From contig NZ_JARHUF010000001.1 in the NCBI RefSeq assembly GCF_029223195.1, positions 186,001 to 250,000 of the forward strand: a stretch of 64,000 nt of DNA. Reading direction: 5' to 3'. This DNA is from Vibrio sp. CAU 1672 (GTDB lineage Bacteria > Pseudomonadota > Gammaproteobacteria > Enterobacterales > Vibrionaceae). Positions 28,151 to 36,499 of the stretch are shown here, in pieces. A program made the translations under genes and the position numbers. The notes under the pieces were generated by a model. That model saw only the letters and a program-made list of their open reading frames with translations, was not told the DNA's origin and made no database searches. Position 1 is the first letter of the stretch. Every line of letters begins with the position of its first letter.

Positions 28151-28516
28151 GTTTGAGTCGATTCAGTTATTTCATTGCCTAACACGGTCAGGCCAAGCGC
28201 TCTGCCTGGCTAACGGCTTTCTCGGCCATGATTTTTGTAATTAACGCATACCACGCCTTCCCGGCACAATAGTTACTGCCCCAACTAAAACTGGGGTATC
28301 TAAAATGCCCATAATTGTCCGATGGGAATAATTAAGTAGCAAGTACGTGAACTTATCGCCAGGCATTTAAAGCACCAGAACTTATTAATCCTAGATGCCA
28401 CATTTGTATCATGAAGGAATGCGTAATAACCGACGTATGTATAATCTACACAGGAAACGATAGCGCAAACCCGAATATTGAAATACCGGGGCACCCACAT
28501 CGTACGATTGCAAACT
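28151..28516. other. Intergenic stretch with nothing recognised
   Basis: About 370 bases between two terminators. Short open frames exist on both strands but none has a ribosome-binding site or family resemblance. Confidence 0.4.
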
Positions 28517-28544
28517 AAAAAAGGAGCCGACAGGCTCCTTTTTT
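28517..28544. terminator. Terminator of the coiled-coil protein gene
   Basis: AAAAAAGGAGCC pairs with GGCTCCTTTTTT around GACA; the symmetric A/T flanks make it usable in both directions. It closes the minus-strand gene that ends at 28561. Confidence 0.85.
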
Positions 28545-28560
28545 AAATAATATCAGATCA

Positions 28561-29295
28561 TTACAGCCCCATCTCCTCACTGAGCGCTTTGATCTGTTTG
28601 AGATCCATTTTATTCACTTCGATCAGTTGATCCACCTGGCTTAAACGTGAATTAGCTTCATCATGTTTATCGCACGCGTCCGATTTCACATCCCAGGATT
28701 TACCTTCAAGGAAAATATCGCACTCTGATTTGAGCTTTTCGATTTTAGGCAGCAGTTGTTCGCGCTCTTTTTCCAGAGCTTCCAGATCTTGGGTCACTCG
28801 CATCTCTTTACGGAACACTTCACGTGAACGCTCGAACATTGTCGCCTGCAAATCAGCCTGGCGATTGAGCTTTTGGTTTTCAGACGCGGTTGAGTCCAGT
28901 TGTTCTTGCTGCTGTTTAATCTGCGCTTCCAGTGACAGATTAACTTTCTCGACTTCTGTGAGTTGCTTCTGCAGCGCCTGTAACTGTTGTTGGTGTTGCA
29001 GCTCTTTTTCTGCAAGCTGCTGGGTCAGTTTCTCTTGCAGCTCTTGATCTAAGCTTTGTTCACGCGTCTGCACCTGCGTAACCAGTTGGGTTTTATCCTG
29101 GGCCAACGCCTGATATTGCTCTTCTAATACCTGATAGGTTGACTCCCACTTACTGGCCGTCAACACCGAGCCCAGCAGCCCGCCAAAAGCCAAACCAATA
29201 ACGGCAGCGATAGCAATATATAAATGCGTACGCTTGTCGCGCTCTTCAATGACCACCACGTCATCTTGTTCTTCAATATTTTTTTGAGAAGTCAC
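28561..29295 (-). CDS. Membrane-anchored coiled-coil envelope protein
   Basis: This 244-aa protein has an acidic N-terminal tail of about 24 residues, one membrane segment (LYIAIAAVIGLAFGGLLGSVL, about 25-47) and then a long Gln/Glu/Leu-rich coiled coil (about 50-180). A C-terminal helical part has two Cys in KLKSECDIF and VKSDACDKHDE, which could form a disulfide in the periplasm. No enzymatic motif is present. A small membrane protein gene lies 32 bases upstream in the same direction, so they are probably co-transcribed. No named family is recognised; a structural or scaffolding role is inference. Confidence 0.75.
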   Translation of the reverse strand: MTSQKNIEEQDDVVVIEERDKRTHLYIAIAAVIGLAFGGLLGSVLTASKWESTYQVLEEQYQALAQDKTQLVTQVQTREQSLDQELQEKLTQQLAEKELQHQQQLQALQKQLTEVEKVNLSLEAQIKQQQEQLDSTASENQKLNRQADLQATMFERSREVFRKEMRVTQDLEALEKEREQLLPKIEKLKSECDIFLEGKSWDVKSDACDKHDEANSRLSQVDQLIEVNKMDLKQIKALSEEMGL

Positions 29296-29327
29296 CGTAA
29301 TTTACTCCAAGATCTCTGGTGAGAAGC

Positions 29328-29486
29328 CTAGCGTGCCAGTTCTGCGATCATAATCGACGCGGTATAAAGCAAAAAAGCCCCAATCAACACAATGACGGTG
29401 ATCTTCTGCACTTTTTCATTGGTACGATAACGAAATAAAACAAACGCTATCGCAATGAGTACCGCGATGGCTAATAACCTGGTCAT
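29328..29486 (-). CDS. Small two-helix membrane protein (52 aa)
   Basis: The minus strand has ATG 29486 behind the strong site AAGGAGG and an open frame of 52 codons (MTRLLAIAVLIAIAFVLFRY...). Two hydrophobic helices (about residues 3-18 and 29-49) are joined by a basic turn (RYRTNEKVQK). It lies 32 bases upstream of the coiled-coil protein gene in the same direction. No family is recognised, but the RBS, composition and context make it a convincing gene. Confidence 0.72.
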   Translation of the reverse strand: MTRLLAIAVLIAIAFVLFRYRTNEKVQKITVIVLIGAFLLYTASIMIAELAR

Positions 29487-29900
29487 ACAACCTCCTTGTC
29501 AGAACGGAAGAACCAGAGCCTCCCGAGAGAGTTACTGAGTGGCTTATTGTACCTCAATTCTAGGTTCCATTCGGTTAATATCGCGTAGTTTTTAAGGTTT
29601 TAAATCCAGTTCTTATTATTTTTTGCTCGTCAATTGAACAACTTATCACCGACCGAATGCCCTCTGATACCCACAGAATATAAAAAGAAAAGCAGCATTC
29701 ATCAGCCAAATAGGCTCTAACTTCCGCCAAAAAGCATAAACATGGCGACTTCCTGTAACACATTTGAATTAAACCCCACCCACACGCAGGAAATTAATCA
29801 ACGTTTAGGTGTTGAAATGACGAAAAAACATGATAAAGTTCACACGTCAATGATGGCCAGCATTATTGACTAACCTTTACTCATTAACTTGAGTAATTGT
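29487..29900. other. Intergenic region containing the riboswitch promoter
   Basis: About 400 bases between the divergent 52-aa gene and the glycine riboswitch. No coding sequence is supported. The promoter for the riboswitch transcript should lie in the last 60-100 bases. Confidence 0.4.
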
Positions 29901-30112
29901 TCCGATGAAGACTGCAGGAGAGTGGTTATTAACCAAATGGCAACATTTGGCCAGAGTAACCCGCCGAAGAATTAACTATTTCAGGTGCTACCTTGGTAGC
30001 GGGGACTGTCGTTGGAGGAACCTCTGGAGAGAACCGTTAAATCGGTCGCCGAAGGAGCAAGTCTTGCAATCACTGCAAGGTGAAACTCTCAGGCAAAAGG
30101 ACAGAGGAGTGG
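29901..30112 (+). ncRNA. Tandem glycine riboswitch
   Basis: The sequence has the two-aptamer architecture of the Vibrio glycine riboswitch. Aptamer I runs from about 29905 with CAGGAGAGTGG, CCGCCGAAG and, after its variable stem, GGGGACTG and GGAGGAACCTC. The linker leads straight to aptamer II with GGAGAGAACC, TCGCCGAAGGAGCAAG, AAACTCTCAGGCAAAAGG and ACAGAGGAG. The downstream gene is an AGCS alanine/glycine symporter, as in the well-studied V. cholerae VCI-II element. After it, a TGAGATC-TTTT-GATCTCA hairpin (about 30172-30190) and a T/C-rich stretch before the start codon are candidates for the expression platform. Recognition is from memory of the V. cholerae sequence. Confidence 0.95.
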
Positions 30113-30233
30113 AAAGAAACTAACTCATAATTAGACTTCCCTACCCGATTATCGGTAGCCGATGTCTGATTGAGATCTTTTGATCTCATCCTTTCCCTCT
30201 TCTCCTTATTAGTTGTTTTATTAAGGGGAAATC

Positions 30234-31610
30234 ATGAACGACCTACAATCTTTACTTCAAACCATCGATAGCTTTGTCTGGGGCCCACCCCTGCTGATCT
30301 TGCTCGTTGGTACCGGTGTATACTTCACTTTCAGCCTCGGCTTAATTCAGTTTAAACACTTACCGACCGCACTTTCGATGGTGTTCAGTAGAGATAAGTC
30401 ATCTTCGCAACAAGGTGACGTTTCCAGCTTTGCCGCGCTTTGTACCGCGCTATCTGCAACCATTGGTACCGGTAACATCGTTGGTGTAGCAACCGCGATC
30501 AAACTGGGCGGCCCTGGCGCACTATTCTGGATGTGGCTTGCTGCGCTGTTTGGCATGGCAACCAAGTACGCCGAGTGTTTACTGGCGGTTAAATACCGCA
30601 AGACCGATGAAAACGGCCAGATGATTGGCGGCCCGATGCAGTACCTTCAGTACGGTGTCGGCTCTAAAACTCTAGCAATTCTGTTTGCGGTGTTTGCGTT
30701 GGGTGTCGCGTGTTTTGGTATTGGTACTTTCCCGCAGGTTAACGCGATTCTGGACGCCAGCGAAATTTCGCTGGGCATGAACCGTGAGCTGTCAGCGTTT
30801 ATCCTGACCCTGCTGGTAGCGTTTGTTACTCTGGGTGGTATTAAATCGATCGCCAGTGTTGCCGGTAAAGTCGTACCTGCTATGGCCGTGTTTTACGTTC
30901 TGGCGTGTCTGAGCGTGATCATCATGAACGCTGATCAGTTGCTTGCTGCAATTGAACTGGTTCTGGTTTCAGCATTTACTTCTACCGCTGCAACCGGGGG
31001 CTTCCTGGGTGCCGGCATTATGCTTGCGATTCAGTCGGGTATTGCCCGCGGGGTATTCTCAAACGAATCCGGTCTGGGTAGTGCACCAATGGCAGCGGCG
31101 GCAGCAAAAACCGATTCCTGTGTTAAACAGGGGCTGATCTCAATGACCGGTACCTTCTTTGATACCATCATTATCTGTACCATGACGGGTCTTGCCCTGA
31201 TCCTGACCGGTGCATGGCAAAGCGATTATGCCGGCGCGGCAATGACCACCCATGCTTTCGCGGTAGGCCTGAACGCCGAAACCTTTGGTCCAATGATGGT
31301 GTCTATCGGTTTGATGTTCTTCGCCTTTACCACTATTTTGGGTTGGAACTACTACGGTGAACGTTGTGTGGTATTCCTGCTTGGTACCAAAGCGGTACTG
31401 CCTTACAAAGTGATCTTTCTGGTTCTGGTCGCCTCTGGTGCTTTCCTGCATCTGGATATGATTTGGGTTATCGCCGATATCGTGAACGGCCTGATGGCAA
31501 TTCCGAACCTGATTGGTCTGATCGCCCTGCGTCATGTGGTGCTGGAGGAAACCAAATTGTTTTTTTCGCCCAGCGCAAAGCCGGATGAATTAGACGCAGT
31601 CAACGTCTAA
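30234..31610 (+). CDS. Sodium:alanine/glycine symporter (AGCS family)
   Basis: This 458-aa protein has 10-11 predicted membrane segments and AGCS signatures: LCTALSATIGTGNIVGVATAIKLGGPGALFWMW near residue 68, GLGSAPMAAAAAKTD near 281 and ILGWNYYGERC near 367. It imports alanine or glycine with Na+. AGGGG lies before the ATG. The tandem glycine riboswitch upstream ties its expression to cell glycine and argues that glycine is a physiological substrate. Single gene followed by a strong terminator. Confidence 0.95.
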   Translation: MNDLQSLLQTIDSFVWGPPLLILLVGTGVYFTFSLGLIQFKHLPTALSMVFSRDKSSSQQGDVSSFAALCTALSATIGTGNIVGVATAIKLGGPGALFWMWLAALFGMATKYAECLLAVKYRKTDENGQMIGGPMQYLQYGVGSKTLAILFAVFALGVACFGIGTFPQVNAILDASEISLGMNRELSAFILTLLVAFVTLGGIKSIASVAGKVVPAMAVFYVLACLSVIIMNADQLLAAIELVLVSAFTSTAATGGFLGAGIMLAIQSGIARGVFSNESGLGSAPMAAAAAKTDSCVKQGLISMTGTFFDTIIICTMTGLALILTGAWQSDYAGAAMTTHAFAVGLNAETFGPMMVSIGLMFFAFTTILGWNYYGERCVVFLLGTKAVLPYKVIFLVLVASGAFLHLDMIWVIADIVNGLMAIPNLIGLIALRHVVLEETKLFFSPSAKPDELDAVNV

Positions 31611-31622
31611 TTAACGCCAAAT

Positions 31623-31652
31623 AAAAGCCCGCTGAACTCAGCGGGCTTTTTG
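31623..31652 (+). terminator. Terminator of the symporter gene
   Basis: AAAAGCCCGCTGA pairs with TCAGCGGGCTTTT around a very short loop, followed by T residues. Confidence 0.85.
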
Positions 31653-31693
31653 TTTAAGTTCTCGGCAGGGTGCGTTACCTGATGCCCCCGCCA

Positions 31694-32335
31694 TTACGCA
31701 CTTGGCGCATCTTCAATCAGCAACTTCACACCGAGTACCACCAGCACCATCCCGGTCGTCCCTTCCATCCATTTCATGAAGCTGGCGTTTTTAAGCAGGC
31801 TTTTCGCCGAGTTTAACGCCCCGGCCAGACCGCACTGCCAAAGCATCGCAATCAAAAAGTGAACGGATGCCATCAGCATCGACTGCAATAGCGGAGAACC
31901 TTCAGGATTAACGAACTGGGGCAGAAACGCCAGATAAAACACTGCGGTTTTCGGATTTAGTACATTAGAAAGAAAACCTTCCCTTAGCGAACGTTTACCG
32001 CTGAACGCAAGGTGTGCCTGCTCAGTTACGGTGATCCCTGCACCACTTTTCACCAGTGATCTCAGGCTGCTCAGCCCAAGCCAAATCAGGTATACCGCCC
32101 CGATCATTTTCACCAACTGAAACAGCTCAGCCGACTGGGCCAGCACCGCCGAAATCCCCACCGCTGAACACAGTGCATGGACATACAGGCCACAACAGAT
32201 GCCCAGACTGGTTGCACAACCGTCTTTAAGCCCTGCCCGGCTGGTATTGCGGATCACCAACGCCGTATCCAGCCCCGGAGTAAGAGTCAAAATAGTAATG
32301 GCGATCAAAAACGCCTCAAAATTCAAAATATCCAT
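31694..32335 (-). CDS. LysE/RhtB family amino-acid exporter
   Basis: This 213-aa protein has six membrane segments. The family N-terminal signature is present: FLIAITILTLTPGLDTALVIRNTSRAGLKDGCATSLGICCG, with the TPG turn near residue 20. The second signature LSNVLNPKTAVFYLAFLPQFV is near residue 122. It would export an amino acid or homoserine lactone; the substrate is unknown. It stands alone, convergent to the symporter gene and divergent from the M32 peptidase gene. Confidence 0.9.
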   Translation of the reverse strand: MDILNFEAFLIAITILTLTPGLDTALVIRNTSRAGLKDGCATSLGICCGLYVHALCSAVGISAVLAQSAELFQLVKMIGAVYLIWLGLSSLRSLVKSGAGITVTEQAHLAFSGKRSLREGFLSNVLNPKTAVFYLAFLPQFVNPEGSPLLQSMLMASVHFLIAMLWQCGLAGALNSAKSLLKNASFMKWMEGTTGMVLVVLGVKLLIEDAPSA

Positions 32336-32595
32336 ATATTGTTTGTCGTGATAAAACCTTCCTCATCAATACCGTCAAATGCCACCAGGTGCAAGCTTCT
32401 TTTCTGCGTGTCTATACAAGTTACTGAATTTGTGCACAATAGGGCTGTTTTGTTTAATTAATAATTGATTAACAAATGTCCGTCTGCCTTTCCCTGCAAG
32501 GGACAGCCTTCAGTCAGGCGGCACAAACACGAACCCTGAAGTTCAAGGAACCCTTTGGGGTGTTTAAGGAAAGAACAAAAATAAAGAGTAGTCAC

Positions 32596-34068
32596 ATGAA
32601 CGCATTCGAAAAACTCGTCGAACATTCAAAAAAAGTCTCCAATTTCGAGCATCTCTCTTCAATAGTCAGCTGGGATCAGGCCGCAGTGATGCCCGCCGGC
32701 GGGGCCGAAGCCCGCTCAAATGCCATGGCAGAGCTGTCTGTGCATATTCACTCGCTGATGACCCAGCCTCACCTTGGCGATTTGTTTGCTCAGGCAGAAG
32801 AACAAACCCTCTCTACCGAGCAACAAGCCGTACTGCGCGAGATAAAACGCGAATGGCAACAAGCCAACCTGCTTCCGGAATCACTGGTTGAGGCGCAGTC
32901 ACTGGCAGGTTCTAAGTGTGAACATGCCTGGCGTACTCAGCGTAGTGAGAATGACTGGGCCGGTTTTGAGAAGAACTGGGCTGAAGTGGTAAAACTGTCT
33001 CAGGAAGAGGCACAAATTCGTGCCGATGCCAGCGGCAGCACACCATACGATGCGATGCTCGATATCTACGAGCCGGGAACCACCTCGGCATCACTGGATG
33101 CACTGTTTGCGGATGTCAAAACCTGGCTACCATCATTGATTGATGCGGCAATTGACAAGCAGCGCAGTCACCAAATCGTGCTACCTAACGGCCATTACGC
33201 GACAGACAAACAAAAGGCACTCGGGCTGGACGTAATGAAACTGCTCCAGTTCGACTTTAACCACGGCCGTCTGGATGAAAGTATCCACCCGTTTTGTGGT
33301 GGCGTACCGACCGATGTGCGTATCACCACCCGATACGATGAAAGTGAGTTCGTCCAGTCTTTGATGGGGATCGTCCACGAAACCGGTCATGCCCGTTATG
33401 AACAAGGCTTGCCGAAGTCATTAGCCGGCACCCCAGCCGGTCAGGCCCGCTCCATGGGGATCCACGAGTCACAATCGCTGTTCTTCGAAATGCAGATCGC
33501 CCGTAACGAAGCCTTCATTGACCATCTGGCGCATCTGGCGTCTGACTACTTCCAGGGCGATGAATTTGGCAAAGAAAATCTGGCGAACATTTATACCCGA
33601 GTAGAAAAAGGCTTCATCCGCGTCGATGCCGACGAGCTAACCTACCCTGCCCACGTGATCCTGCGCTACGAAATCGAACGCGATCTGATTAACGGCAAAA
33701 TCTCCCACCGCGACGTGCCTGAGTTGTGGAATGAAAAGATGCAAGCCTACTTAGGCCTTTCGACGCAGGGCAATTACAAAGATGGCTGCATGCAGGATAT
33801 TCACTGGACGGACGGGGCGTTTGGTTACTTCCCATCGTACACGTTGGGTGCGATGTACGCCGCGCAGTTTATGGCAGCGATGAAGCAAACGGTCGATGTT
33901 GACGCGGTGCTCCGCAGCGGTGATCTGACTCCTATCTTTACCTGGCTGTCTGACAACATCTGGAGCAAAGGTAGCTTGCTAACAACGGATGAGCTAGTGA
34001 AACAGGCTACTGGGGAGTCCCTGAATGATGCCTACTTCCAGGCGCATTTAAGAGGGCGTTACCTATAA
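32596..34068 (+). CDS. M32 family metallocarboxypeptidase (Taq type)
   Basis: This 490-aa cytosolic zinc carboxypeptidase has the HExxH-type motif HETGHARYEQ at residues 261-270 and the third ligand in MGIHESQSLFFE about 26 residues later. The M32 motif DVRITTRYDE just upstream and the C-terminal TLGAMYAAQF region are intact. The frame is open from 32476, but the ATG at 32596 gives the family start MNAFEKLVEHSKKV with AAGAG before it. It trims C-terminal residues from peptides. No operon partner. Confidence 0.94.
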   Translation: MNAFEKLVEHSKKVSNFEHLSSIVSWDQAAVMPAGGAEARSNAMAELSVHIHSLMTQPHLGDLFAQAEEQTLSTEQQAVLREIKREWQQANLLPESLVEAQSLAGSKCEHAWRTQRSENDWAGFEKNWAEVVKLSQEEAQIRADASGSTPYDAMLDIYEPGTTSASLDALFADVKTWLPSLIDAAIDKQRSHQIVLPNGHYATDKQKALGLDVMKLLQFDFNHGRLDESIHPFCGGVPTDVRITTRYDESEFVQSLMGIVHETGHARYEQGLPKSLAGTPAGQARSMGIHESQSLFFEMQIARNEAFIDHLAHLASDYFQGDEFGKENLANIYTRVEKGFIRVDADELTYPAHVILRYEIERDLINGKISHRDVPELWNEKMQAYLGLSTQGNYKDGCMQDIHWTDGAFGYFPSYTLGAMYAAQFMAAMKQTVDVDAVLRSGDLTPIFTWLSDNIWSKGSLLTTDELVKQATGESLNDAYFQAHLRGRYL

Positions 34069-34148
34069 ACCAGCACCCAACGCTGCGTTGAGTTTATCTG
34101 CTGATCGTATGCGTAATAGCAAAGTTTTAAACTGTCTGCCTAACACAT

Positions 34149-34165
34149 GCCCGGCAATGCCGGGC
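34149..34165 (+). terminator. Hairpin between the M32 gene and the DUF2817 gene
   Basis: GCCCGGC-AAT-GCCGGGC is a perfect 7-bp GC-rich hairpin between convergent genes. No T run is adjacent, so terminator activity is uncertain. Confidence 0.4.
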
Positions 34166-34170
34166 CTTAC

Positions 34171-35390
34171 CTAGAGTGACTCTAAGCTGCTGAGCGCCCG
34201 CTCAATAACTTGCTTGCCCTTATTCAACACCGACGCTTTCCATTCCGCAGAGTCTGGATAGAAGGTACGCAACATACATTGCTTTATTTGTGCAGCTTCA
34301 GGATTGGCTGTACCCCCGTAATGATACAGCCAGTTTTCGACACGCATTGCTCTGAACACATCCATAGGTGGAAAGGTGCCGTATTCCAGACTCACTGAGG
34401 TGACTTCCGAACCTGGTAACGTATCCGCAACCGCCAGTTTGAACGAAGCTTCAAGGTGCGCAGAGACGGAGTTGCCGCTAGTGGTTGTTTCAACTAATGC
34501 AGGCCCCCAAATGGCAAGCGCTCTGAGGTGCTCAGGAGAGTCTTCTGGTGAATTAAGTACTATCTCGGCACTGCCAAACTCACCAAGACCAGTATGAACG
34601 TCAATAACAATAACCCGCTCTGCGTGAGAAAGATAACGCTGAAAAATTGAACGTAACTGCCGATTTGACCATGTATTCGCCGCTCCTCCATAGAATAGCC
34701 CTTTAGGATGCGAATACTGTCCACCACTTATTGCGGCCTGGGCTGCGGCTTTTCCTTGCTTCACCCGATACCACAGTAGCTGTGCCCACGCTGCCACCTC
34801 CGACCCAAATGATAAAGAAAGCGGTGCAATCACATCTGCCAGCCGTTTATATTCCGGGTTCTCCGGTACCGGCTTGCTCCAGTCTACAAAATTTCGGTTT
34901 ACGTCCACATTATCTTCGTTAAACCGACGCAGATAAGCCATGCCATATGGATTAACAGCATGGATCACTAGTAGGCGGTATCCGCAGGTAATCGCCAAGC
35001 AATCCCCTCACTTAAAACACCGGTTTGGATAGCAGAACCGGCAAAACCTTCTACACCATGAATACCCGACATCACCAGAACAAACTGCTTTGCATCTTGT
35101 GCTCCAAGTAGTGCGACATCCATGAAAAGCGGTTTGCCTTCCGGGCCAGTATGTGAAAAAGGAATACTTTCGATAGTACCGCCCGTCTTATTGACCACGG
35201 AAAGAAACTTCTCCCGCGCCTGTAAATAGTCAGGAGAAAAATACGGCTGACTTCCCAGGTCAGAGCTATCCACCCCCACAGCTAATCCGCTATCGCAATG
35301 GGAAATTCCCATGCTGCCCAGTTGATATATGCCGATCGCCAAAACCACTGCACATAACGCACTAGTGCTTACTATGACCTGTCTTTTCAT
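34171..35390 (-). pseudogene. DUF2817 (M14-like peptidase) gene split by a one-base frameshift
   Basis: The first frame starts at ATG 35390 behind AGGAGG, with a signal anchor (about residues 6-26), and encodes the N-terminal part ending GIAWRLPADTAY-stop. The second frame, running to 34171, continues at once with LLVIHAVNPYGMAYLRRFNEDNVDVNRNF, the canonical continuation of DUF2817 proteins. The frames meet near 34990; adding one C to the GCC before CTACTA would restore a single gene of about 405 residues. Likely catalytic elements are present across the break: SGIHGVEGFAGS, HAVNPYGM, DVNRNF and DVHTGLGEFG with a late Glu in VSLEYGTF. A sequencing error is possible; otherwise the gene is inactivated. 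Confidence 0.85.
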
Positions 35391-35477
35391 CAAGCACCTC
35401 CTGGTACGGTTCTGAAAATAAACGGCTTCACTACCTTTATCCCTCCTAGGGTTCAAAAAGAAGACTCAGCAAGCACA

Positions 35478-35760
35478 TTAAGAGTTACGCAGATGTCGAG
35501 CCACTATTAGGCGCAAATGCTTGCCTGACGCTATTTGGGTCACAGAGCCAAAATAACGTTGTGCCAACTCCATCGCTTCGGATTCCAGTGCCGGGCCGAT
35601 GATGTCGGTATAACCACGCTGTGTAATAATCCATTGATGGATCCCCGTTATCCGTTTGTCACAATATCCTGCACGTTGATGGAATACTCCTGCGTAACAA
35701 GGAGGGAAACAGCCTATGGCAAGTAAGCCTTCTGGTTTGATGACGCTGCTATCGAAACTG
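35478..35760 (-). pseudogene. Possible C-terminal gene remnant
   Basis: On the minus strand an open stretch without a credible start reads ...GSFDSSVIKPEGLLAIGCF... and ends with TQRGYTDIIGPALESEAMEL followed by about 25 more residues to TAA at 35478. The amphipathic composition of the last 55 residues looks protein-like, but no family is recognised and there is no start or RBS. It lies between the DUF2817 gene and the terminator at 35776-35808. Low support. Confidence 0.2.
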
Positions 35761-35775
35761 CCTTGATGATTAAAT

Positions 35776-35808
35776 AAAAAAAGGCGAAGTAAATTGCTTC
35801 ACCTTTTT
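35776..35808 (-). terminator. Terminator of the 120-aa hypothetical gene
   Basis: On the minus strand GGTGAAG pairs with CTTCGCC (one T-G wobble) around a 7-nt loop, followed by seven T. It lies about 55 bases after the stop of the gene at 35864-36226. Confidence 0.75.
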
Positions 35809-35863
35809 ATTTTGGCTGCAAATGTAAACACTAAACAATATCTTGGTAATTCACTCAAGCTAA

Positions 35864-36226
35864 TTAATGGCGCATAATTTTTGAGTTAGTTTTCTCCGGA
35901 TGTTTCATTAGGTGCGTATGCCGGTTGGTTGCTGCCTGTGCCATTTCATCCAGGATGCGACTGAGTTCTGAATTGTCCAGACACTGTGCAAGCCCGGGCT
36001 CTCGCTGCAAATCAACATCAAATTCATAATGGCATTCTCTTTCCGGGAAGAAGCCAATGTCAGTATCCCTGAATTTATTGGTTTCGGTGATTTCATTGAG
36101 CATAGTCGCAACGGTGTAGCAGAACACGTCATATACATCGTTAGTGCTTCTTGCCATATTGATTTTGTTCCTAAAATTAGGAGTATAAGCTTTATCTAGT
36201 TTGGAATACGAAATGCGAGAGGTCAT
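35864..36226 (-). CDS. Hypothetical protein (120 aa)
   Basis: The ATG at 36226 follows a GGGGGA-type ribosome-binding site. A second Met at 36157 (MARSTNDVYDVF...) is also possible and would give 97 residues. The product is soluble and mostly helical, with an acidic centre (DIGFFPERECHYEFDVDLQRE) and a basic C-terminus with TNRHTHLMKHPEK. No signal peptide, membrane segment or recognised domain. It has its own terminator, so it is likely a single-gene unit. Confidence 0.65.
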   Translation of the reverse strand: MTSRISYSKLDKAYTPNFRNKINMARSTNDVYDVFCYTVATMLNEITETNKFRDTDIGFFPERECHYEFDVDLQREPGLAQCLDNSELSRILDEMAQAATNRHTHLMKHPEKTNSKIMRH

Positions 36227-36499
36227 GCATCCCCCTTATGGTTCTCAGTAAGTCCTCTTTAACTATAGGACGGGAGAACATCTCGTCAAACTGCCTGCTC
36301 AGGGCAATACACTCAAACATTGAGTTGCAGGGGTGGGATAAAATGTAACGTCATGATGGCAAAGATCAGGAATATTCCACTCTTTGCTTAGTAAGGTTAA
36401 GTGTTACCGTTCGCCGAGAGCATGTGAACATGGCTGTGCTGCCACTCGCATCCCGAGGTTACTTGGGTATATAAAACTGGAACCGGCATTCCTTCATAC

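Noticed and set aside
29905..30123. 72-codon plus-strand frame
   Set aside because: It lies wholly inside the glycine riboswitch and is an artefact of structured RNA.
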